64,000 nt of DNA from Pempheris klunzingeri (taxonomy: Eukaryota > Chordata > Actinopteri > Acropomatiformes > Pempheridae): NCBI RefSeq assembly GCF_042242105.1, contig NC_092027.1, positions 7,330,721 through 7,394,720 of the forward strand, read 5' to 3'. Shown here piece after piece: positions 52,842 through 64,000 of this stretch. The translations under genes were made by a program, and so were the position numbers. The notes below the pieces were generated by a model. The model did no database searches and had not been told where the DNA came from. It saw only the letters and a list, made by a program, of their open reading frames with translations. Position 1 is the first letter of the stretch, and each line of letters opens with the position of its first letter.

Positions 52842-55800
52842 TCAGTCCTTCACTTTACCCTTTTTTGGTGCTTTGTTGGATTTGTTGAGGATCTTCATGA
52901 GGTTTTTGGACATGAAGTACGGCTTCTGTAGCGACCCATCATTTCGCTCCAAGTCCTCCACTGTGAGTGGAAGAGCCACAATGACAGAAGTGATCAAAGA
53001 GGCCGGTGTTATTGTTGTATTATTGAAGTCGAAATTATATTGCATATTCTAAAATCTTGTTTTTGTAAACAACTTGTATGTACTTACGGAAGCAGAGGAA
53101 GAGTGTGTCGACGCACATGTTGTACACACTGAAGAATCCCTGAGCTATGAGATAGCTACCAAACACAACCGTCTACAAAAAAACAACAACAGATTTGGAG
53201 GAAAAAGCGAGGCAATATAAAGATTAGATTTAGATTAAACTTGATTTAGTTTGATGTATCTGAATGAGGAGTATCAAAAACAAAGACAATGTGTAACTTA
53301 CAATAATTGGCATCCAATAGTAGTTGAGGGTTTCAGAGCGGAAGGTGTTGCCTGGCAGCAAAATTCGCCCAGAGAAGAAGAAGAAGGACAAGACGCCTGG
53401 AAAAAGATTAAGGTATCAGTATCTTCTGATTCATTAATATGAATCCTTTGTGAGCTTCACTGGATTAACAACACATCATTATTCATTTATTTGTCCTCTG
53501 TTGTTGTTTTTTCTCTTGTTCTATTATGTGGCAACTGATAATATTTTTGATAAATGGAGAGAACAAAAAACAACCTGAAGGACTTTACGTTCTCTTTAAC
53601 AGACCAATCTAATACTAAATCACAGTCAACAAATATTAAATGGCAAAAAGTAAGAGATAAAATGCTGGATAAAATTAACAGATAAGAAATAAAATAATTA
53701 AGAAAAGGGCACGTGAATTCTCCCATCTATGTTCTATGTTCTTCAGGTCAGCTATTCCAATCTATCTTTGGGAACAGATACTGAAATTTGTGTGAAAGGG
53801 GTCGCTCAGTGATGAGCCCACAGGGAGCTATCACTACGTCAGTTCTCCTCCTTTTAGTGTCTTTCAGGCAATTGTTGTTGTTTAGTTCTTCCCCACTCTC
53901 ATAAACTATGTGTCCAGAGACGGCAGCCAGCTATTTGCAGGAAAAAAAACCTTGATAAACCCACTGTGCACTCCCTGCTCAGCACCAAAAAAACAGACAG
54001 AGTTGGATATTTCCCTCAGGAGTCTGTTTAGAGTGTATAAATGTAGAGTTAACTAGCCCTGAAACACTGCTCCGACCCTATTTTCTGAGTCCTTACCCAC
54101 TCCTCCGACCACTAGGAGCTTCCCAAAGAACAACAGCAGGTCTGTCACTTTATCGAGCACCACGACCCTGAGGGGGACACAGTCGGAGTCACAAACACGA
54201 CACTATTAACCGATTCCCTCAAACACATGCGAATGTATTCACAGTATGGACAGGTCAGACAACGTGTGGCCAGTCAGCCCTGAAACACAGACTAAAACTC
54301 CTTTAGAGTATGGAAACTTGACTTCAGTACAAACCTTACTACATTTCTCATGAGCAGCATGAAAGCATTTTTGGCTGAGACACAGAAGCTTTTCCCATAA
54401 ATGGCAATCTGTCAAGAAAGCAAAACCACGTTCTTTTAGGACAATGAAATGGTCTACATAAAAAAATAAAAGATAAGAATGATATCCCACATTTAAAAAA
54501 TCTGACAGAGTTTAGTGATGGTGACATTGTATATATATAGAGTCAGCAGAAAAGGGACTATTTTCTCTTTTGATAGTATTTTGATTTGTGATTTAAGGTG
54601 AGAGCTACACAAATGTTAATTATCACCACAATAAATTAACACATGAGGGACCAAACTGTACTATAGTATGTTGTGCTCACCATGATGTAAGCGTTCCTGT
54701 TGAGGAACTTGATGAACTTCTCGAGACACCAGAAACAGCATTTCATGCAACACATTATGAAGCGCGCAACTGGATTCTGCGCCGCTGGGAACAAAAAGCC
54801 GAAACCAGTTTAATGTCCAACGCAGTCTCTTTTCGTAAAAACATGTTTCCACAAAACCCTAAGCCCAAATCAGCAGATTTTGAGATCAGGGGTTTAGAGG
54901 ATAACTTCAGTATTTTTAAACCTCTGCCTTATTCTTTTTACCTATTTGGGGTTTAAAATGACTGGTAGGTACAAATGTCCTATAGATCGCCTCAGATGGC
55001 AGCTGCTACTGTCAGTGGCAAAAAAAACACTTACTGGACACAGTACTGGAGCAGTTCCAAAACTTTTGTACCTACCAGTCATTTGGAACCAAACACCTTT
55101 CATCACTAAACTATGTACTCAACTATGTAGATTTACCATGTTTAAGATACTACTACAACTTACTCTGAGGAGCAAAAATAAACCAAGCAGATAAGGAAAT
55201 GTTTAGTGTCTTTTTTTAGGGTAACGAGACAGTGAGATGAGGGTTCGTCAGCCTTACATCTTGTTTTGTGGTCAATGTACTCCAGAATGATCCTCACTAT
55301 CTGCACCAGGGTCAGGATCAAAGCTCCAAATGCCAACGAGCCCACATGGTACCTGAAATGTAAAAAATTATAATGTCTCACTGGTTATTTGTGTATCTAA
55401 AATCATTCTACAGTAGCAAGTGAATCCCAAATCGTGCATCATTTTCAAGTCGAATGAAAAATGTCTATTAGAGTCAACATGGCTGGTCAAAAAACCTAGT
55501 CTTCATTAGTCAGTAGCTGAGGTCTGCCTCCCCAAACTGTTATATGTAGGTCTATTCCGCTCTCTAGAGGCCAGAGAGGGAACTGCAGCCAGCCAGTACA
55601 TCCTGTCATAGTGTGAACACGTCACTAGCAGTGCTGGACAACAGAAATCAAGAAAGGTATCCTTTGGGACTGCAAGCACTCACTTATTTGGGATTTCACA
55701 GATATGAGAGCAGCTCACTGACCTACCTGAGTGCACGCATGAAGCTAGCAGACAGGGGGAACATGGGGATATCGTCTGGTTTGGTGAAGGCCCAGTAGTA

Positions 55801-58800
55801 GGAGGCAAAGGCCCCTGCCAGCGTGCACTGCCCCAAGGCAATGACGAAGTTGACACACCAGAGGAAAGCCACCACGTTGTAGATCTGCAGGTTGAAGAGG
55901 TTCCTCTGGAAGAGACCCTCGTCGTTGTATTTGATAAAGATGCAGCTGGTGAAGGAGCAGTCTGGATAATGTGATGAGTTGAAGTTCTAAGAGGAGGAGA
56001 TGGGAGAATGGGATAGGAATGGCTTTTTACTCCAGTCGTCAGATCAGCCATTAATTCAAAAATATTTTATGTTCAGCCACCAAATTACAGTTGTCTCCTG
56101 GTGATTTGACAGCCAAATTTGTTCTACTGGCTTATTCAACCAAAGGGAAAAATGTGAGGAAGTTTCACTCTAGTTTATACATTTTTATCCACACTAGGTT
56201 CCCATTCTGCCCACTCACCTTAGGGTCACAGTCCACTGAGCCATTGATACTCTTACAGTCTTCTGCAGTGGAGTTGAGGGCCACCACTCTGTAGATTGGG
56301 GTTCCTGAAGTGGCCAAATATCTACAAACATCAGTTTAAGAGAAGAACCCTGAACTGTAGAAGTGACTGTGGTGTAAAACTTGGTAAACGGTGTGTCCAA
56401 AAGTCTAAGACCACACTGAAAATTGTTAATATCTTTACTGGGATATCTTTACTTTAATGAGAAAGTATTCAGAAACATTCAAAAACACAAGACATTAAGA
56501 CATGTAAAATGAAGAAGAAATATTCCAGAGTACATTTGTGGCATTAACATTAATGTGGGATTAACTTAACGCCTTTGTCTTAAATATTTCTTCTTTGTTT
56601 TACATGTCATCACATCTTGTGTTTTCCAGTGTTTCTGAATCCTTTAACTTTCTGATCATTTCCAGGTTTACGTGAAAAAATTCCATATTTTAGATGTGGT
56701 CTCACAGATCCCACTGTAGATACAAACACACATGAACAAAATAAAAGGATACAAAGCAGTAGCACCCCAGTAAGCAACGCACACCAGCAGAAGAACAAAG
56801 GTGACCAGAGGGTACACCAGAGAGGTCATCATGTGACTGATCGCCCTGCGGACAATGGATACACTCATCATAAGGTTATACAATAGACTGTGTAAAATCT
56901 ACCAAGGCCTCTTCACAGTATGACAAAAAGGTTTACTGGTGACACTAGAGTTTGATTTCAGAAAAATGTCCTAAAATTAATTAACATTAATCAATGCACC
57001 TTTAAATAAAATCCCTTATGAGTAAGAACCATTAAGAGCCTTTAGTTTAAAGTTAAAAGTGAGTAAACCCTGAGAACTATGATTTACTGTGTGACATCTT
57101 GACTCACTTGCTGGACTCCTGGATGAGGGCGATGGCTATGAGGATTCTGGTCCGCAGGAAGATGATGGTGAGGAGGATGATCGCCTCTGCCACAGATATG
57201 ATTATCACTGAGGGCGGATGAGACGAGGAGAGCAAGAAAAGTATGAAAAGCCTCCAGAGGACCTTATGTATTCATCCTATGCCATACATGAGCATGACAA
57301 ATGCATACCCCCCCCCCCCCACACACACACTCATATCCTCTTCCCATGTCAAGCAACAAACACACACTACTGCATACACCATTCCTCTCTCTCCTTTCTG
57401 TGACTTTTTGTTATAAAATTTGCCTTGAAAGAGTGAAAAAGTTGAATAATCATCTGTTACCTTAGCATAGCTTAAAAATGTGAACAAAAATGAAAATATC
57501 CAGTGTGAGCTTCATTAACAGCTCTAGCGAGCTATAACCCTTAAATCTGGGTCATCTTTTATCGGAAGCATTTTACAATGTCATGAATCATGATGTGTTG
57601 TAAACATGACATGTGACTCGTGTGTATACCAACAATGACATTGGCAATTACGATGTCATTGGTTATTTCCATTTCATACCCTCCATTTCCCTTTTACTGG
57701 TGTGAGTCTGAGTAAAAGCTGCTTGGTTGGAACATTGCAAATGCAGTTCGACCTTCTGTATGTGACTATCCCTGCAAAATGTCAATAAGCCACTGAGCAA
57801 AGTTAAGAGATAAAAATGTATCCCTGCACCCACTGTGAGAAATATTTAACGAGGCAGAAATAGCACATGGTCAAGTCCAATAAGATCAAAAGCACTTTGA
57901 TGAGACTCACAGAAGGCCAGCCAGGTCTCTTGGACTTGCAGGTAGACATTAAAGTTGGTGGTGAAACCAATGTCAGTGATGGAAGCAGCGGCTTGCTTGT
58001 AGTTATCATACTCCCAGTAGCAGTGCCAAATACCTGCAAGAGAAACAACCCAGAGGACACTAGGAACATATAACCATAACAAATAAACTGCCCATATTGA
58101 CTAATTCATATATCTATAACTTTTGAGATCCCCCTGTTAGTAAGTGAAGTTAAACACAGGGTCAGCAGCACCTTCTCATTAAAGAGAAAAAAGATTCTGC
58201 TCAATTCTGCACCTGTTTTCCTGCAGCACAGGTGCCGAATTAATCTCTGGTAATGTTGGAGAGTCGGCTGCCAAATAGAGTTGCATTCACAACCAAACTA
58301 AAGGAAAGTTATTTATCCACAAAATATAACCATGCAACATGCAGACCTTCTCCTCCCCATGTGCAACTGAATTTCCAAGCAGAGAGCAATGGGAGAAATA
58401 GTACACATATCAATATTTATAAAAATCTTTTCAGGGATTTTCAGGGATTGCATTTTTTATGGGCAAGACGCATAAAAATTCTACGAATGGAAAACAGTGT
58501 TTGCCTTAAAACCCAGGTGAGAGTTTACCGTATGCCCCAGCACCCAGGACTCCTATGATGAGCACCCACACCATGACTGGAGCAGTGAACCTCAGCAGCA
58601 ACAGGAACAGCAAACTGATCACCATGGCTATCAGCAGCCCACTGAGAGGGGAGAGGTGGGCGGGAGGGGGTGAAACATTTATGAGGAAAACAAAAAGAGA
58701 GAGCATACAAAATCACTGTTAATATTTAAATGTAATATGTAAGACATACAAAATGTTCACGTGGTGTGAAACAATTGAACATTGTAATCTGCGATCTAGA

Positions 58801-61800
58801 AATATGTCTGAATAACTAGCCCATGCTCCGTACTGCACATCACAATACGACATCAAACAACTTGGTGTGTCTGCAAATAGGTGGCAGCATTTGTGTGTAC
58901 GTGTGTGTTGTAGTTCTGCAAGGCAACTCACACGAGGATCCACTGCCATGACGACGCAAAATCCTCAAAGATTCGGACACCAATCTCTCTGGCATTGAAG
59001 CCATTCACAAGGTCCCTAATGAACACAAAAGGAAGGACAAGCTGTATTGGTTACAGTTCTTTCAAACAGTTAAAGTGAAAAGCAAAAGCACCAGATAAAA
59101 CAGAAACACTGAAGAGAGAGTAAACTATGCTTATAAAACAAACAAAACTAACAGATTCAACACATGTATTTAAAGCTCGTCACTAAAAGTAATGTAGTGG
59201 TGAAGAAAAGTTGAATTCAGTACCACTTTCAATCGACGAGTAAACAGCAGCTACTCAGTGAAATAGTTTTTTAAAATTTTCTCACCACTACATCTCTCAT
59301 GAGACACAAATAAAGCATGACTAAAAAGATACAGATAACCCCAGACACTCGGCGTAGAAAGAGAGAGACTGGACATTTTAAGAAAACAAATGCTCTAACT
59401 CTACAAGTCCCGAGAGAGCGTTTCATACGAAGTACTGCCAGCTGCTACACTAAAGCATCAACACAAAAACTCACAAAGCCACCGACCCTGTGCTGGTGAT
59501 GGAGTGGAGAAATAAACAGGGTTATTAAAGTATATATGTGTGTGGATGTGCGTGTGTGAGTGAGAGAGTGAGAGAGAGTCTTTATATTGCAATTATCCGT
59601 GATTTTAATCAACACATGATGAGGTCAGGAATCTGCTGCCTCTTACCCGGTGCCATTCTTGATTATGCTGACTGTGTCATTGACTGACGAGGGTAAGCCG
59701 GGAACGTTGGAAAAGTCTGAAGGGATCCTCCCCAGTGCTAAGATATTGGGCAGACATCTCCCTAGCACTAACAGTAGCGAAAATATCAAAAATGGATACA
59801 AGAAATGGATTAATAAATAATTTACTTTGCATCACAAGCCATCATCTATTGACTATACATGGAAATAAACAAAAACTAGCGGCATAGCTCCTGTTCTGAA
59901 TAAACCTCTACTACAGTGCTGACGTATCGTGGGACCAAAATGAATACAATATAGTGTGTAAAAGCGATTCTGCTTACCAGGGGTTGTGGGCATGTAGAAG
60001 AAAGGACACAGCTCCTTGTCCACGATTTCTTGAACACTCTAAGGGAAGAAAACATCATGGGATAAAAGAATGAATCACATGTGAATAGATAAAAGCGTCT
60101 GGTTAATTTTGCAGATTTAAATGTAAATCATCTGGTGCCAAAATGCTTCCATGAGCAAAAGAAATCATAAAAAAATGGTGCATTTGAGAGCCGGAAGACA
60201 CACAGAGTTGGTGACAACATGGGCCTCACCAGCTTAGTATTTTCCAGGTTGATGGAAGGCACACAGAGGCTCTGATTGAAAACGTCTGCAGGCTTTATAT
60301 TTGGGAGATATGACAATACATCAACAGCCCAGAACTGAGTGGGACAGCTTTCCACGCACACCTATAGATAGTGAAAAAACACATTATTTCTAGGACACTG
60401 GGAGAGTGCAGTAAATGGTCGGGTGTCATTGGCAACAAGAAAATCAAGCAGCCTTCTCTACCTGTGTGGTTGGACACTGAAAACCATTAAGAGCAGTTGC
60501 CATAACATTGACAGAGGAGGCACATTTGAGAATGTTAAAGTAGAACAAGTTGGGTCGGTCTCTGAGAGGGGGAAGACAGAGAGAAAGTTACTTTGATTGT
60601 GTATCAGTCAAAAGCATATTTATTATATCTAATTCATGTAAATGTAGTATGAAAAGGTGAGAGAGAGATTAAAATTACTGATTGGCCCCAGTGCCACAGA
60701 ACCATCCAGTTGAGTTTCTCGCATAAAGAACGTGTCTTGGATCTCCATAGAGCCATGCTGATAGAAAAAGAAAACAAACACACATTAAAACTGAGATTAG
60801 AAGAAAAGCCAATGACGTAAAAGGTAACGACAAGTTAGTCCTGCCATTAAGTTCTCTTACTATTTGGCACTGACCAATGGTACTAATGCATGACAGCACT
60901 AAATTCTATCATTCATCAGAGTCATCAGAAGTGTTAGCTATGTTACCCCTGCAAATGTGTCTAAGACTGAGATTCTAGTTTTTGTTAGCTCCTGTCAAAA
61001 TAAAAATGATGTGTGCAATAGCATAGGAACATTTGCAGTGACAGTATAGCTAAAATGTCCTATCTAGGTCACAGAATTTGGTGTGACACCAGCACTTAAA
61101 GGAGTATTTCAGTCCTAACCACAAGAGGGCACAGCAGTCTGACAGGAGGCACATTCTTGATTGATGAATATCCCTCTAGTTCGAAGGAGTTTCGTTTGAA
61201 TGCACTTATTTTGAGCGAGAGATCTTAGCTCAACACACACACACACAGACTACAGGTGGTAAATTCCTTCACTATTGTGACCATCACCACTGTTTCTCAT
61301 ATATCATCTATGTAGAAGTAAAATATTTAGTGGTATCAACACTGGCCAGTACTTTCCCTTCACTAGCTTTACTGCAATGAATCCACCATAGCCAACCGAT
61401 GGTTTTGACCTGCCTCCAATGAAGGAAAAGCCAACAATTTGGGACACATTGAGGTGCTGACTCACATGAGGTGACTGTGTTACCTATCAGGCCTCTCTGT
61501 TGATTCTAGATAAGACAGAGGACCCTGAGTGCTGGAATGAGTTTGACGACAGGGCAATAAAGGGCAGCTGACGGGATGTTAACATTGAAATTAGCTGTTC
61601 GTTCTTGTACACATTAAAAGTAATACTCAAAATATAAAATCCACGTATCATTTTTCTTTTGATGATAAGTACAAGGATTAAGAAATGAAACAAAGAAATG
61701 GAAAAACAAAAGTAAGATACGTATATGCTAAAAAAAACAATTATTCAATTCCCTGATAAACATCGAAATCATCATGTTAGTTCTGCCACCATTAACCGCA

Positions 61801-62879
61801 TTGAATTCTTGCAGGGTATAAGGAAATACTCGAGATGTACTGTAAAAGCAGTGACTATAAGTACAAACAGCATAAAAATGGAGGGATTTAGGGTGATGAG
61901 TCTGATGAGCTCCAGTGTGGAGCAAGAAAACACACTGTAATGTCAAAAAGGAAACCCACAAACAGTCAAAGTCTGAGGTTTTAATGGAGCAACATCTTTA
62001 TGAAACTCTGCTACTGTAGTGTTATTTCAATCGTCTGCAGACTTTTCGCATAAACTTTAGTTAATGTAAGATCTAACAAGGTCTTTGTGAGGACCTTTCC
62101 CTGCGTTGGGATATCTTGGGCCATGTAGGGAACTGTTACGCTAAAGTAAAGGTTCAACATTTTTCTGAGAGATAGATGGCAGATTGATACCACTCTCATG
62201 TCTGAACATTGAATATGCAGCTGGAGCCAGTAGCTGACTATTTTAACACAGGGGCATCAGCTAGTTTAGTTCTGATCTAGTTCTTGATGTGGTTTGCACA
62301 CTACATGAGTGATCGGCAACAGGGGACAGGGGATCACGCATAATTCAATGTGGCCAAGACCAGACAAGCTCCTCTAGATAACAAGCTGTATCTTCATATT
62401 GAATTTACAGATCCGAGAGTGGTATCCATGTTCCCAGAGAGAGTGAAAGAGAGGGAGAAGAAGAGAGGGATGGTGGAAAACAAAACAATGACTGATATCA
62501 GTGAGGATGGGGCTGATTGAAGAGCCGGTGTTGGTGTCGTCAGGTTACTCTCACCTAAAGCCCCGACTGCTAAGTAGCCGAGGATGACTGCCATGAACAG
62601 GATACAGCAGATTATATCAGTGCACCCTCTGATGAAGAGAGAGAGAGAGAGAGAAAGACAGCAACAGGTTAAAGTGAGCAGACTGAGCTTTGCCTTGGGG
62701 GTGACAAATGTGATTCCATCAGTCAACAGAGACTCAGCGAACACAAGGTCAGCTTTGAAAACAGCCACACGGAGGATTTAGGGGATTAAATGAGTGTGGA
62801 AACAGCCAGCAGCTGATGAGACAGATTCACCTTTTCTTAATGGGTCCTTTAAACGCTGGGTCAAACTGAGCAGCTTCTC
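52842..62879 (-). CDS. slc44a4: choline transporter-like protein 4 (SLC44A4), 5' end missing
   Basis: Plasma-membrane transporter; human CTL4 carries thiamine pyrophosphate. Twenty-one exons: 62879-62831, 62628-62555, 60757-60679, 60561-60462, 60361-60230, 60038-59978, 59767-59647, 59015-58932, 58641-58529, 58033-57911, 57207-57108, 56845-56753, 56321-56219, 55986-55727, 55352-55258, 54784-54681, 54408-54335, 54167-54097, 53396-53302, 53172-53088, 52960-52842. All are in phase: 710 codons plus stop and two leading bases. Family landmarks in order: [34 protein letters not shown], the Cys-rich N-glycosylated first loop, [43 protein letters not shown], and [18 protein letters not shown] near the end. 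The first loop and ATSGTP segment fit SLC44A4 better than SLC44A2. A short first exon of about 14 codons with the ATG is expected further upstream and was not found up to 64000. Confidence 0.94.
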
Positions 62880-64000
62880 CTGGGAAAAGAAAACAGCATT
62901 AAATTCCCACCCATACAATAATCTTTACTGTCTGGCACAGTCATTGTGTAACGTTAAGCTGCAACTTCCTTGTTTGGTTTCTGTCAAGGACGCATTCGTT
63001 TATTATTCACACCTGCAATTCCACCTCAAGGAAATGCACAACTGATTAAATCTGTGTGCACTCTGCTTGTGGAAATATGAGGAAGATGGTGTGTATAAAA
63101 AACAGGAACGGTTCGTTTGTTCATTTTCACCAGCACTCTCCGGTGCCCTACTTTAGAATTTATATCCGTGTCCCTAAAAAAGCTTTTCTTAGAGTTAATA
63201 AATAACAGTGCGAGTGAATGTAAAACATTTAAAGATAATTTTATGGGTTCGCTGCTCACAGGTGATATAATGTAACAGAAGTGACTGTATTATGGGAAAG
63301 AAATGTCTCATTGTTGTTTCCTGGAACAGACAGACTGTCAGTAAAAACAAATAAGTAAATCCAGCGGGTGTTGTTTCTAGCTCACATAACAAGCTGCTTC
63401 CTATACAAACTAAAGAGTCGTTGGTTCATGTTAGTTACTTAATGTGCGATCACAGCGAGGAGAGTAAAGAGGAAAGGATCCCAGCTGGGGCGCAGCGTTG
63501 ACTCTAGCAGCTCAGAGTCATTTGGATAGAATTTGAATTCAGAGTATGGCTTTTGGAAGAGGCAGAGTCGCAGACATAATATCAATTTAAAAGGTTAATA
63601 TCAACCATCTGAAAACTTGTTTGAGGAGATCCAGACCGAAAACATTTCCTGTCATGACAGTCAAATCCATAAGCATCAGTCTGGCTCTCTTTCATTATCC
63701 TGTCGGGCAGGAAAAGCACGCTTGGAGAGTTCGATCATAAGACCATGCAGACACCTTCTGGCAGGTGTCAGGTTTAAAATACTTCAAATATCAGCAAAGG
63801 AGAATTTGCACTTTGCAAAAACTAATGGGGCTAAAAGATCGTGACGAAGAGCCTGAACAGCCTGATGGATCTTTGGTGATAAGAATGGTTTGGTTATTTG
63901 TCAGATTTCCACATGCAAATACCATGTTGTGTTACTGTAATTGGTCCCCAGGACGGATATTTGAATGACTTAAGCAAAAATAAAGGGATGAATACACATT
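62880..64000. other. upstream part of slc44a4
   Basis: Probably slc44a4 intron 1. I searched the minus strand for a short ATG exon ending in a donor of the right phase and found no convincing one; it may lie beyond the window. Nothing else is recognised. Confidence 0.45.

Noticed and set aside
52842-62879. Assignment as slc44a2
   Set aside because: The [18 protein letters not shown] and [11 protein letters not shown] segments match SLC44A4 better than SLC44A2.

Overview
The window is animal nuclear DNA, almost certainly from a ray-finned fish of the spiny-rayed (percomorph) type. Genes are split into many short exons with canonical GT/AG borders, intergenic DNA is AT-rich with many CA/TG microsatellites, and short terminal-inverted-repeat elements of kinds familiar from teleost introns are scattered through it. 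There are no bacterial operons, phage, CRISPR arrays or plasmid features. Gene models were built by hand from exon phase, splice sites and remembered vertebrate family sequences; no search was run.

Seven protein-coding genes can be assembled, six of them with a complete reading frame from start to stop. Left to right: slc30a8 (zinc transporter ZnT8, minus, 7170-14262, 402 aa); a FAM167-family gene (plus, 16968-20538, 165 aa); aard, a related family member (minus, 22169-22734, start uncertain); rad21 (cohesin kleisin, plus, coding 29095-35160, 644 aa); utp23 (ribosome small-subunit processome factor, minus, 37474-39195, 254 aa); rnf5 (membrane-anchored RING E3 ligase, plus, 40486-49434, 214 aa); and slc44a4 (choline-transporter-like/thiamine pyrophosphate transporter, minus, 52842-62879, first coding exon not found). 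The far left holds a possible promoter and first exon of an unidentified leftward gene (about 547-640).

slc30a8-aard-rad21-utp23 is the block that sits on human 8q24, whereas rnf5 and slc44a4 belong in human to the MHC class III region. The junction of the two blocks lies in the 1.3 kb between the head-to-head starts of utp23 and rnf5. Three gene pairs are tail-to-tail (FAM167-like/aard, rad21/utp23, rnf5/slc44a4), and the first two have very close or overlapping 3' ends. The genes do not form a pathway: they cover beta-cell/vesicle zinc loading, cohesin, rRNA processing, ER-associated ubiquitination and solute transport.

The most distinctive local features are a decayed tandem duplication of the 3' end of slc30a8 carrying a broken copy of its last exon (3377-7480), an inverted pair of FAM167/AARD paralogs, a 19-nt microexon in the RING domain of rnf5, a changed second separase site in Rad21, and a long hairpin plus AU-rich elements in the rad21 3' UTR. 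I saw no sign of a wholly new biological system.
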